Positions 1-6,842 of a DNA stretch of 64,000 nt are shown piece by piece (position 1 is the first letter of the stretch; each line of letters opens with the position of its first letter). This stretch comes from Metaruminococcus_A sp003150405 (GTDB lineage Bacteria; Bacillota; Clostridia; Oscillospirales; Ruminococcaceae). Position numbers and translations under genes: made by a program. Location: contig CABUBB010000002.1 in assembly GCA_902489745.1 (NCBI GenBank), forward strand, positions 186,001 through 250,000. The letters are read 5' to 3'. The notes below the pieces were generated by a model. The model was not told the origin of the DNA, ran no database searches, and saw nothing but the letters and a program-made list of their open reading frames with translations.

Positions 1-1
1 A

Positions 2-766
2 GAAGCACTGTTTGGTGACGAAAACGCCATGATCCGGCTCGATATGTCGGAATATATGGAGAAGCATTCGGTCTCCAGAATGGTTGGTTCGCCTCCAGGG
101 TACGTTGGTTATGACGATGGCGGCCAGCTGACTGAAAAGATCCGCCGGAAACCGTACTCGGTCATCCTGTTTGATGAAGTTGAAAAAGCACATCCGGATG
201 TTTTTAATATGCTGCTTCAGATTTTGGAGGACGGCATTTTAACGGACAGCCAGGGCCGCAAGGTTAGCTTTAAGAACAGCGTCATCATTATGACCTCAAA
301 TATTGGTGCGCGGATGATCAGTGAGCGCAAAAATCTTGGCTTTGTCTCTGCTGAAGATGCTGTCAAGGATGACAAGGAGATTAAATCCGATGTAATGGGT
401 GAGCTCAAACAACACTTTAAACCGGAATTTTTAAACCGTATTGATGACATCATTGTTTTCCATAAACTGACCAACGATGATATCAAACAGATTGCGAAAA
501 ACATGCTGAACAGTTTGACCAAGCGTGTTTCAAACCTCAATTTGGAGATTCGCTTTACAGATGCCTGTGTGGATCACATTGCGAAAGTCGGCTATGATCC
601 TGTTTATGGTGCACGTCCGCTTCGCCGTGCGATTACTTCAAACATTGAGGATAAGCTTTCTGAGAAATTCTTGGAAGGCGCGTTCAAATCCGGCGATACG
701 GTAGAAGTTGACTGTGTTGACGGCGAATTTACATTCCAAGCGATTCAGTCAAGTTTGGCTGAGTAA
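2..766 (+). CDS. clpC: ATP-dependent Clp protease ATPase subunit ClpC, C-terminal part (5' truncated by the window edge)
   Basis: The reading frame is open from the second base, so only the last ~254 residues are present. They cover the second AAA+ module: the MSEYMEKHSVSRMVG segment, the GYVGYDDGGQLTE pore-loop region, Walker B (VILFDEVEKAH), sensor 1 (IIMTSNIGA) and the C-terminal D2-small domain ending at GARPLRRAI. The HSVSRMVGSPPGYVGYDDGG wording and the short tail fit ClpC better than ClpB. ClpC unfolds substrates for ClpP in the cytosol and, in Firmicutes, usually needs an adaptor such as MecA. The N-domain and the mcsA/mcsB/ctsR neighbours that would confirm ClpC lie outside the window. 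A strong terminator follows. Confidence 0.9.
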   Translation, partial: EALFGDENAMIRLDMSEYMEKHSVSRMVGSPPGYVGYDDGGQLTEKIRRKPYSVILFDEVEKAHPDVFNMLLQILEDGILTDSQGRKVSFKNSVIIMTSNIGARMISERKNLGFVSAEDAVKDDKEIKSDVMGELKQHFKPEFLNRIDDIIVFHKLTNDDIKQIAKNMLNSLTKRVSNLNLEIRFTDACVDHIAKVGYDPVYGARPLRRAITSNIEDKLSEKFLEGAFKSGDTVEVDCVDGEFTFQAIQSSLAE

Positions 767-797
767 ACAATCTAATTGAATCAATCTTCTAAAAGGA

Positions 798-840
798 AAA
801 ATTCCCTGAGCGGTATTTGCTGCTCAGGGAATTTTGTGTT
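798..840 (+). terminator. Rho-independent terminator after clpC
   Basis: Arms AATTCCCTGAGC and GCTCAGGGAATT enclose a ~10-nt loop and are followed by a T-rich stretch (TTTGTGTTTAT). It ends the clpC transcript and lies between two converging genes. Confidence 0.8.
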
Positions 841-905
841 TATAGAATCAATAAGCTAAGTTTTCAATGAAACTTTTTTACGAGAAGAAGTATATAAAAA
901 CCGTT

Positions 906-1910
906 TTACTGGTTTGGTATTTCTTTCTTTTTCTGCTTGACGTCTGCAAGTGGATTGCTTTCTGCGGCATGTTCCATTTGCTTGCTGGAAACATGGGTGT
1001 AAATTTCGGTTGTCCCGAGATTTGTATGGCCGAGAATATCCTTTAAGACACGAATATCAATTTCACCGTACTGGTACATCAGCGTAGCGGCGGTATGACG
1101 GAGCTTATGGGCTGAATAGCCCATTTCACCAAGCCCGGATTTATTAAGAAAGGTTTCAACAATCTGCTGAACACGTCTCCGGCTGATTCTGCGGCCGTCT
1201 TTGGATAAAAAAAGCGCTTTGGAGTCCTGTACAGGATGATTCCCGCGAACCTTTAAATAATCTTGAATGGCCTTCCTACAGGCATTGTTGATATAAATAA
1301 CACGCTCTTTATTTCCTTTGCCTAATAGACGCAGCGTATTCTCACGAATATCCGACAAATTGAGGCCAACCAGCTCAGCTAGCCGCATTCCGCAGTTAAG
1401 AAAAAGGGTCAGGATGCAGTAATCACGTTCCTGAAAAGCACCATCAACGCTGTTGAGCAGTTCAAGACTTTGTTCCAATGTCAGGTATTTGGGCAAGGAT
1501 TTCTTCATAGAAGGAATTTCCAAATTCAAGGTAGGGTTTTCCTCCAATAATTTCATATTATTGGTCAAATATTTGAAAAAACCACGAAGGGCGGATACTT
1601 TGCGCGCACGAGCTGTTGCGCTGTTATGCCGCTGTTTGGTCATGTAATAAAGAAATTCATAAATGTCATTTAAAGCAATTGATTTGATAAAATCAAGATC
1701 AATGGACGCGATGGAAATCTGGTGAAAACGTTCATCATCGGTCAAAACTTTTTGATCACCAGCGCGATAAGCGAGCATAAACCGAAAGAAGGATCGTAGG
1801 TCTGTATAATATTCAGAAACGGTTTTAGCAGAACGTCCTTTAATGGTTTCCATATAAATAAGATAGTCCCGCAGTAACGGGAATGTTTCTTGCTGTGCTA
1901 TAATTGACAT
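906..1910 (-). CDS. Tyrosine recombinase of the XerC/XerD family
   Basis: A 334-residue protein with an N-terminal SAM-like core-binding domain (about 10-120) and a C-terminal catalytic domain. The full catalytic set is visible: R176 (GMRLAEL), K198 (LGKGNKERV), H268 and R271 (AHKLRHTAA), H295 (ILGHTNLG) and the nucleophile Y304 (TEIYTH). Family members resolve chromosome dimers at dif or integrate mobile elements. Length and motifs fit a cellular Xer enzyme, but C, D or an element-borne recombinase cannot be told apart by eye. The AGGAGG ribosome site lies 12 nt from the ATG, which is long. A perfect inverted repeat with a 6-bp centre lies just upstream of that site and may be a recombination site or an operator. 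The gene converges with clpC. Confidence 0.88.
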   Translation of the reverse strand: MSIIAQQETFPLLRDYLIYMETIKGRSAKTVSEYYTDLRSFFRFMLAYRAGDQKVLTDDERFHQISIASIDLDFIKSIALNDIYEFLYYMTKQRHNSATARARKVSALRGFFKYLTNNMKLLEENPTLNLEIPSMKKSLPKYLTLEQSLELLNSVDGAFQERDYCILTLFLNCGMRLAELVGLNLSDIRENTLRLLGKGNKERVIYINNACRKAIQDYLKVRGNHPVQDSKALFLSKDGRRISRRRVQQIVETFLNKSGLGEMGYSAHKLRHTAATLMYQYGEIDIRVLKDILGHTNLGTTEIYTHVSSKQMEHAAESNPLADVKQKKKEIPNQ

Positions 1911-1931
1911 AGGGTTATTTCGCCTCCTCTT

Positions 1932-1961
1932 AGTTGCACAAAATTTTTATTTTGTGCAACT
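1932..1961. repeat. Perfect 12-bp inverted repeat with 6-bp centre; candidate dif-like site or operator
   Basis: Arms AGTTGCACAAAA (1932-1943) and TTTTGTGCAACT (1950-1961) flank TTTTTA. Xer sites such as dif have two ~11-bp arms around a 6-bp centre with AT-rich inner ends, the same geometry as here. It lies between the recombinase ribosome site and the GC-rich island. It lacks the usual asymmetry of dif arms, so an operator, or a hairpin in the recombinase mRNA leader, is equally possible. Confidence 0.5.
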
Positions 1962-2149
1962 GTATTGCGCCGTACAGGCTTCGCCACAGCGGCTACGCCC
2001 GTCCAGCCCCCTCGCAGCTGCACGCTTCGGTCAGCGCGCGCCCTCAGCCCGCTGTCTGGCGCACGCACGCTCCCGTGCGCCGCCTAATCGCGGTCTGGGG
2101 CCGCCTGTACCTCGCTTCGCAGATGCTCGGGTGCAGCCATTTTTATTTT
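1943..2149. repeat. GC-rich island flanked by the 11-bp direct repeat ATTTTTATTTT
   Basis: The repeats are at 1943-1953 and 2139-2149. The 185 bp between them are 71% G+C by count (54 A/T), while neighbouring sequence is clearly AT-richer. The first repeat overlaps the centre and right arm of the palindrome at 1932-1961. Inside, GTACAGGC near the left end is mirrored by GCCTGTAC near the right end, and GTGCA occurs at both edges. The plus strand is open in two frames, but the Ala/Arg/Pro-rich translations resemble no protein. It looks like an inserted small element or a dispersed GC-rich repeat; a structured RNA is also possible. Confidence 0.5.
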
Positions 2150-2205
2150 CATCATACCTCAAAATAAAAGTTAACGCAAGCACTCACTAAGCAGAATCGT
2201 GAATA

Positions 2206-2219
2206 TTTGTACGTACAAA
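2206..2219. promoter_or_regulatory. 14-bp perfect palindrome, putative operator of the aldo/keto reductase gene
   Basis: TTTGTACGTACAAA is fully self-complementary and ends two bases before the -35 box of the promoter at 2222-2250. A site directly upstream of -35 suits a dimeric regulator. The regulator is not identifiable from this window. Confidence 0.45.
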
Positions 2220-2221
2220 CC

Positions 2222-2250
2222 TTGTATTGTATCCGAAAAACGAGTATGAT
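2222..2250 (+). promoter_or_regulatory. Sigma-A-type promoter for the aldo/keto reductase gene
   Basis: TTGTAT, a 17-bp spacer, then TATGAT. The predicted start near 2257 leaves a ~50-nt leader before the ATG at 2308. Confidence 0.6.
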
Positions 2251-2307
2251 GTAAATAAGTGTTTATACCCATATAAAATTGCTGATGCAGAAAGGATTAC
2301 ACAACAA

Positions 2308-3231
2308 ATGGAAAAACGTACTTTAGGAAAAACAGGACTATCTGTTACCAGTGGCAGTTTGGGTACAATGGATGTACGCTATCTCGACGAAGCAAATGTT
2401 GCTCGTCTTTTTAATGCGGCGTTGGACCGCGGCGTCAATTATATTGACACGTCCCCGGAATACCCTATGGCAGAATATTACATTGGAAAAACAATTGCAC
2501 ACCGCCGCGACGAATATGTTTTGGCAACTAAATGCGGCGATAATATGACCGGTGTTGGTGCAACCTACATATTTGACCGGAAAACGATTATCAGTAATCT
2601 GGAGGAAAGCTTACGGCTGATGAAAACCGACTATGTCGATGTTTTACAGCTTCACGGTGTTACCCCTGAATTGCTGGAAGGCGGATGTTATGGCGAAGCA
2701 ATGGAGACTATGCGCGAATTAAAGGCTTCTGGAAAGGCGCTTCATTTAGGTCTTACCGTTCGAAATGGCAACAATCAACAGTATGGTTACCCCGCTGTTT
2801 TCGGCTATAATTCCCTTCCCCGTTTTGCTCAATGGGATGACATTGAAATGGCGCAAATTGTTTATGGCGGCTTAACCCGCATGAGCGAAAATATGATTCA
2901 AAAGGTGCATGATGAATACAACACCGGCATTGTCGTACGCGGTGTTGTGAAACAGTATGACTCTCTTTATCCGGCGCGGTACGAAGCGTCTCGAATCAGT
3001 GAGTTGTTTGAAGAAGGCGAAACAAGAAACGACTTTTTGATTCGCTATGCGCTCTCCCACCCTGCAATTTCTTCTTTGGTGATCGGAACAAAAAATATTG
3101 AACACCTGATGGAGGATCTGGATGCGGTTGAAAAAGGGCCGTTGTGTCAAGAAGTTTATGAAGAAGCAAAACGCCGTCTTAATTTTGCAGGTGTGATTGC
3201 AGGTCCAACCGATATGAAATTGGACTGGTAA
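2308..3231 (+). CDS. Aldo/keto reductase family oxidoreductase
   Basis: A 307-residue protein starting at MEKRTLGKTGLSVT, chosen because AGAAAGGA precedes this ATG at good spacing; a longer frame upstream has no ribosome site. The family tetrad is visible: D47 (NYIDTSPEY), Y52, K75 (LATKCG) and H116 (LQLHG). The C-terminal part with SSLVIGTKNIEHLMEDL matches the NADP-binding end of the barrel. These enzymes reduce aldehydes or ketones, usually with NADPH; the substrate cannot be read from sequence. It is a single gene with its own promoter and a palindromic operator candidate, which suggests induction by a small molecule. No cysteine-rich iron-sulfur C-terminus is present. Confidence 0.85.
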   Translation: MEKRTLGKTGLSVTSGSLGTMDVRYLDEANVARLFNAALDRGVNYIDTSPEYPMAEYYIGKTIAHRRDEYVLATKCGDNMTGVGATYIFDRKTIISNLEESLRLMKTDYVDVLQLHGVTPELLEGGCYGEAMETMRELKASGKALHLGLTVRNGNNQQYGYPAVFGYNSLPRFAQWDDIEMAQIVYGGLTRMSENMIQKVHDEYNTGIVVRGVVKQYDSLYPARYEASRISELFEEGETRNDFLIRYALSHPAISSLVIGTKNIEHLMEDLDAVEKGPLCQEVYEEAKRRLNFAGVIAGPTDMKLDW

Positions 3232-3303
3232 CAGAAGTTTAATTCAAAATTATTATCAGCAATACGACTGGAAAAGGTAATACAATCAAGAGCACTTTGT
3301 TTT

Positions 3304-3574
3304 TTGACTTCAACATCAGTTGACTGGGTATTAAATTTTATATTTGCTTTACTTTTTATTGTGTGGGATTATTTTTTAAGCGACAAAGAATATTGAACAT
3401 TTGAGCTTTAATGTTGCCGGTTTTTGTGGTTATGGTTTACTCAGTGGTATTGCCTTTTATTCTACTTTTCCTCTTCCCACCCACAAAGGCCGTGGCCTGG
3501 CCTTTTTTACTGGGATTTCTGTCTTTTATGTATTAAGTATTATTTCAATTATACAAAAAGAAAAGGGAAATTAA
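3304..3574 (+). pseudogene. Possible frameshifted remnant of a membrane protein
   Basis: Two overlapping frames without a good start codon both look hydrophobic and protein-like. Frame A (3304-3396) reads DWVLNFIFALLFIVWDYFL and stops. Frame B (to the TAA at 3572) reads GYGLLSGIAFYSTFPLP, then a short polar loop, then LAFFTGISVFYVLSIISII and a basic tail. A one-base slip near 3380 would join them into a protein with three or so membrane segments. The family is not recognised. Frame B begins TKNIEHL, the same seven residues found near the end of the upstream aldo/keto reductase, which may be coincidence or a small duplication. Confidence 0.3.
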
Positions 3575-3611
3575 AAAACAGAAAGACGCCTGGGCGTCTT
3601 TCTGTTTTTTT
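3573..3611. terminator. Bidirectional terminator ending the tyrS-ligA-gatCAB unit
   Basis: Arms ACAGAAAGACGCC and GGCGTCTTTCTGT with A-run on one side and T-run on the other. It works in both directions and lies next to the gatB stop codon. Confidence 0.85.
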
Positions 3612-3612
3612 A

Positions 3613-5046
3613 TCACTGTTCCAGGTATTTCGCAATTAATTCCTTAATAATGCCGGGATTGCCTTTTCCTTTGGTTGCCTTCATACACTGGCCCACCAAA
3701 AAACCAAACGCGTTGGTTTTGCCGTTTTTATAATCTTGAATGGATTTTTCATTGGCGGCAAGCACTTCCTGAACCGTGTTTTCCAAAGCAGAACTATCAG
3801 AAATTTGTGCAAGCCCCTTCTCGGCAATGATGCCTGTAACCGGCTTGTCCTCGGCGATAATAACATCAAGCACGGTTTTGCCGGCCGTATTGGAAATATT
3901 GCCTTTTTCAATGCTTTCAATTAAATCTGCAAGGTTTTGTGCGGTTAAGGCGGTATCCTCTATTTGCTTGCCGGTTTCGTTTAGGAATTTCGAAATATCT
4001 CCTAAAATCCAGTTGGCAATATTTTTGGGCTGGCATTTTTGCAATGCAATGGTTGCTTCAAAGAGATTTGACTTGGAAACACTGTCTACCAGCAAGGCAG
4101 CATCCATTTTTGGGAGTCCCAGTTCTTTTACATATCGGCGGAATTTAACATTTGGAAGTTCAGGAATTTCTTCTTTGAGCTTGTCGACATATTCCTGCTC
4201 CAGCACAATGGTCAGTAGGTCCGGTTCCGGAAAATAGCGGTAGTCATGGGCGTCTTCTTTGCTTCTCAGTACAAAGTTCATCCCCTTAATATCGTCCCAG
4301 CGGCGGGTTTCCTGCACAACTTCCCCACCCTGCTCCAACACTTCCATTTGCCGTTTGGCCTCATAGTCGATGGCGCGAACAGCAGCGCTGAATGAGTTGA
4401 CATTTTTCATCTCACAGCGGGTGCCGAATACATTCGAACCTTTTGGCTTGACCGAGACATTGACGTCACAGCGAATGGATCCCTCCTGCATTTTGCAGTC
4501 GGAAATATCTAAGTATTGCAGAATTTGACGGATGGTGTCAAGATAGGCTTTCGCTTCCTCTGAACTGCGGATATCTGGCTCGGATACAATTTCAATCAGC
4601 GGAACACCGCAGCGGTTAAAGTCAACCAAGGAACCGTCAAAGCTCTCATCGTGAATGAGCTTTCCTGCATCTTCCTCAATATGGATGCGGGTCACGCCAA
4701 TACGCTTCTCCTCGTCCCCCACCATGATATCGACATAGCCGTTTTCACACAGCGGTACATCGAACTGAGAAATCTGGTAGGCTTTCGGCAGGTCGGGATA
4801 AAAATAATTCTTGCGGTCCTGTTTGCAGATACGGTTGATATCACAATGCAAAGCGTGGCCCATTTTCACTGCGTATTCTACAACCTTTTGGTTTAAGGTC
4901 GGCAGCGTGCCTGGCATGCCGGAGCAGATTGGACAACACTGGCTGTTGACTTCCAGGCCAAATTTATTTTTACAGCTGCAAAAAATCTTGGATTCGGTGG
5001 AAAGCTCCGCGTGAACCTCCAACCCGACAACAATATCATATTCCAT
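3613..5046 (-). CDS. gatB: Aspartyl/glutamyl-tRNA amidotransferase subunit B
   Basis: 477 residues from MEYDIVVGLEVHAEL; this ATG has AGGGG 8 nt upstream, whereas a GTG three codons earlier has none. GatB activates the side chain of mischarged Glu-tRNA(Gln) or Asp-tRNA(Asn) by phosphorylation, and GatA supplies ammonia. Visible features are the zinc cysteines FCSCKNKFG and CCPICSG near residues 25-45, the family block GTRCEMKNVNSF, and the C-terminal YqeY-like tRNA-binding domain ending at GNPGIIKELIAKYLE. It is last in the gatC-gatA-gatB series (12 nt after gatA) and is followed at once by the terminator. The length is normal. Confidence 0.97.
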   Translation of the reverse strand: MEYDIVVGLEVHAELSTESKIFCSCKNKFGLEVNSQCCPICSGMPGTLPTLNQKVVEYAVKMGHALHCDINRICKQDRKNYFYPDLPKAYQISQFDVPLCENGYVDIMVGDEEKRIGVTRIHIEEDAGKLIHDESFDGSLVDFNRCGVPLIEIVSEPDIRSSEEAKAYLDTIRQILQYLDISDCKMQEGSIRCDVNVSVKPKGSNVFGTRCEMKNVNSFSAAVRAIDYEAKRQMEVLEQGGEVVQETRRWDDIKGMNFVLRSKEDAHDYRYFPEPDLLTIVLEQEYVDKLKEEIPELPNVKFRRYVKELGLPKMDAALLVDSVSKSNLFEATIALQKCQPKNIANWILGDISKFLNETGKQIEDTALTAQNLADLIESIEKGNISNTAGKTVLDVIIAEDKPVTGIIAEKGLAQISDSSALENTVQEVLAANEKSIQDYKNGKTNAFGFLVGQCMKATKGKGNPGIIKELIAKYLEQ

Positions 5047-5058
5047 AGCGCACACCCC

Positions 5059-6519
5059 TTATCGCAGCGGCATTTCGTAAGAAAAGCCGCTTTCTGTTTC
5101 ATAGAGTTCGGAGAGGTTAAACAAGGTCTGCTCCGAAAATTTCGGGCCAATGAGCTGCATACCAACGGGTAAGCCCTTATCATCCTTGCCGCATGGCACA
5201 CTGATTGCCGGCAAGCCTGCAATATTGACGGTGACCGTGCAGACATCGCTTAAATACATCTTTAAGGGATCGCCTATGTTTTCACCAATTTTGAAAGCTG
5301 TGGTGGGTGTGGTCGGAGTCATGAGAACATCACAGCTCTGGAAGGCCTGCTCAAATTCGGCGGCAATCTGTTTCTGCATCATCTTGGCCTTTTTGTAATA
5401 AGCGTCATAATAGCCGGAGCTCAGTACAAAGGTACCCAGCATGATGCGGCGCTTCACTTCATCGCCGAAGCCTTCGCTGCGGGTTTTTTCATACATATCA
5501 ATTAAACCGTCATATTCCAGGGTGCGGTAACCGTATTTGACGCCGTCAAACCGCGCCAGATTGGAAGACGCTTCGGCAGAAGCGATGATGTAATAAGCAG
5601 AGAGCGCATATCCTGTGCTCGGCAGAGAAATCTCTTTAAATTTGACGCCGGCTTTTTTGAACAACGCGATTGCTTCATCTAGCTTTGCGCGCACCTGCAC
5701 ATCCGCGCCGTCAAAATATTCTTTCGGCAAGCCGACCGTCATTCCTTTTGCCTGATTCAGATCGATGCCGCCCAGAAAATCCGGATAATCGCGGTAAACC
5801 GAAGTTGCATCATAATTGTCCTGCCCGCAGATGGCGCTGTACAGCATAGCCACGTCTTTGGTGGAACGGCCGAACGGGCCGATTTGATCGAGGGACGAAG
5901 CAAAAGCAACCAATCCAAAACGGGAAACGCTACCATAGGTTGGTTTTAAACCAAACACCCCACAGAGTGAAGCCGGCTGACGGATAGAACCACCGGTATC
6001 TGAACCCAGTGATACAATGCATTCTCCTGCCGCGACAGCACTGGCGCTGCCGCCGGAGGAACCACCCGGTACACGTTCAAGCCCATGTGGGTTTTTGGTA
6101 GTTTTAAAATGGGAATTTTCGGTGGAAGAACCCATTGCAAATTCGTCCATATTGAGTTTTCCGGTCATGACAATGTCGTTTGCCGCAAGACGGCTCATGA
6201 CAGTTGCATTATAAGGCGGCACAAAATTTTCCAGCATTTTGGACGCGCAGGTAGTGCGGATGTCTTTGGTGCAGATATTATCTTTGATTCCGACCGGAAT
6301 ACCTGCAAGAGGCGGCAACGCTTCACCAGCCACGCGTTTGGCATCCACAGCAGCTGCCTGTTTGAGCGCGTCCTCACGGTTTAAGGTCAGGTAAGCGTCG
6401 GTTTTGTCCTCAACCTGATCAATGCGGTTGAAAACATCTTCGGTCAACTCCACACTGCTAATAGCTTTTTGCGCGAGCATTCCGGAGAGCTCAAACGCTG
6501 TTTTCTCATATAATGACAT
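5059..6519 (-). CDS. gatA: Aspartyl/glutamyl-tRNA amidotransferase subunit A (amidase)
   Basis: 486 residues with the amidase-signature Ser-cisSer-Lys triad at the expected places: K79 (GIPVGIKDN), S154 (GGSSGGSAS) and nucleophile S178 (SDTGGSIR). GatA hydrolyses glutamine and channels ammonia to GatB, making Gln-tRNA(Gln) and/or Asn-tRNA(Asn). It lies 11 nt after gatC and 12 nt before gatB. The full-length, unbroken frame and exact triad spacing leave no real alternative. Having gatCAB implies that this organism makes at least one amide aminoacyl-tRNA by the indirect route. Confidence 0.98.
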   Translation of the reverse strand: MSLYEKTAFELSGMLAQKAISSVELTEDVFNRIDQVEDKTDAYLTLNREDALKQAAAVDAKRVAGEALPPLAGIPVGIKDNICTKDIRTTCASKMLENFVPPYNATVMSRLAANDIVMTGKLNMDEFAMGSSTENSHFKTTKNPHGLERVPGGSSGGSASAVAAGECIVSLGSDTGGSIRQPASLCGVFGLKPTYGSVSRFGLVAFASSLDQIGPFGRSTKDVAMLYSAICGQDNYDATSVYRDYPDFLGGIDLNQAKGMTVGLPKEYFDGADVQVRAKLDEAIALFKKAGVKFKEISLPSTGYALSAYYIIASAEASSNLARFDGVKYGYRTLEYDGLIDMYEKTRSEGFGDEVKRRIMLGTFVLSSGYYDAYYKKAKMMQKQIAAEFEQAFQSCDVLMTPTTPTTAFKIGENIGDPLKMYLSDVCTVTVNIAGLPAISVPCGKDDKGLPVGMQLIGPKFSEQTLFNLSELYETESGFSYEMPLR

Positions 6520-6530
6520 GTCATTCTCTC

Positions 6531-6800
6531 CTATTCAACGACTTTTGGCACAACAACGCAACCGGCCTGCACCTGAGGCGCATTTTTAAGAATATCATCC
6601 CGGCGGTACTCGTGGTTAACCACGTCTTCCCGGAGCTTCATAGGATGTTCCGGGTCAATCAGTACAACGTCGGTCGGCATATCGGGGAGCTTTTCCACCA
6701 TCTGGATGATGGCCTGCATCTCTTTCTCAAATTTCTGCACGTCATTGTCGTCAACCTTCAAACGAGATAACTTTGCAATGTGCTTAATGTCAATATCCAT
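6531..6800 (-). CDS. gatC: Aspartyl/glutamyl-tRNA amidotransferase subunit C
   Basis: An 89-residue protein from MDIDIKHIAKLSRLKVDDND, the standard GatC opening. It has the two N-terminal helices and the extended tail (LREDVVNHEYRRDDIL) that wraps the GatA/GatB interface. It stabilises the complex and has no catalytic residues. GAGG precedes the ATG. It is first of the gat genes and 42 nt downstream of ligA, with no terminator between them. Confidence 0.95.
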   Translation of the reverse strand: MDIDIKHIAKLSRLKVDDNDVQKFEKEMQAIIQMVEKLPDMPTDVVLIDPEHPMKLREDVVNHEYRRDDILKNAPQVQAGCVVVPKVVE

Positions 6801-6842
6801 TTTGTTTGAACCTCCTGTCAGGATTTAAAAAATGAAAAGCGG

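Noticed and set aside
1934..2190. Two overlapping plus-strand open frames in the GC-rich island
   Set aside because: High GC alone removes stop codons; no ribosome site and no protein-like pattern.
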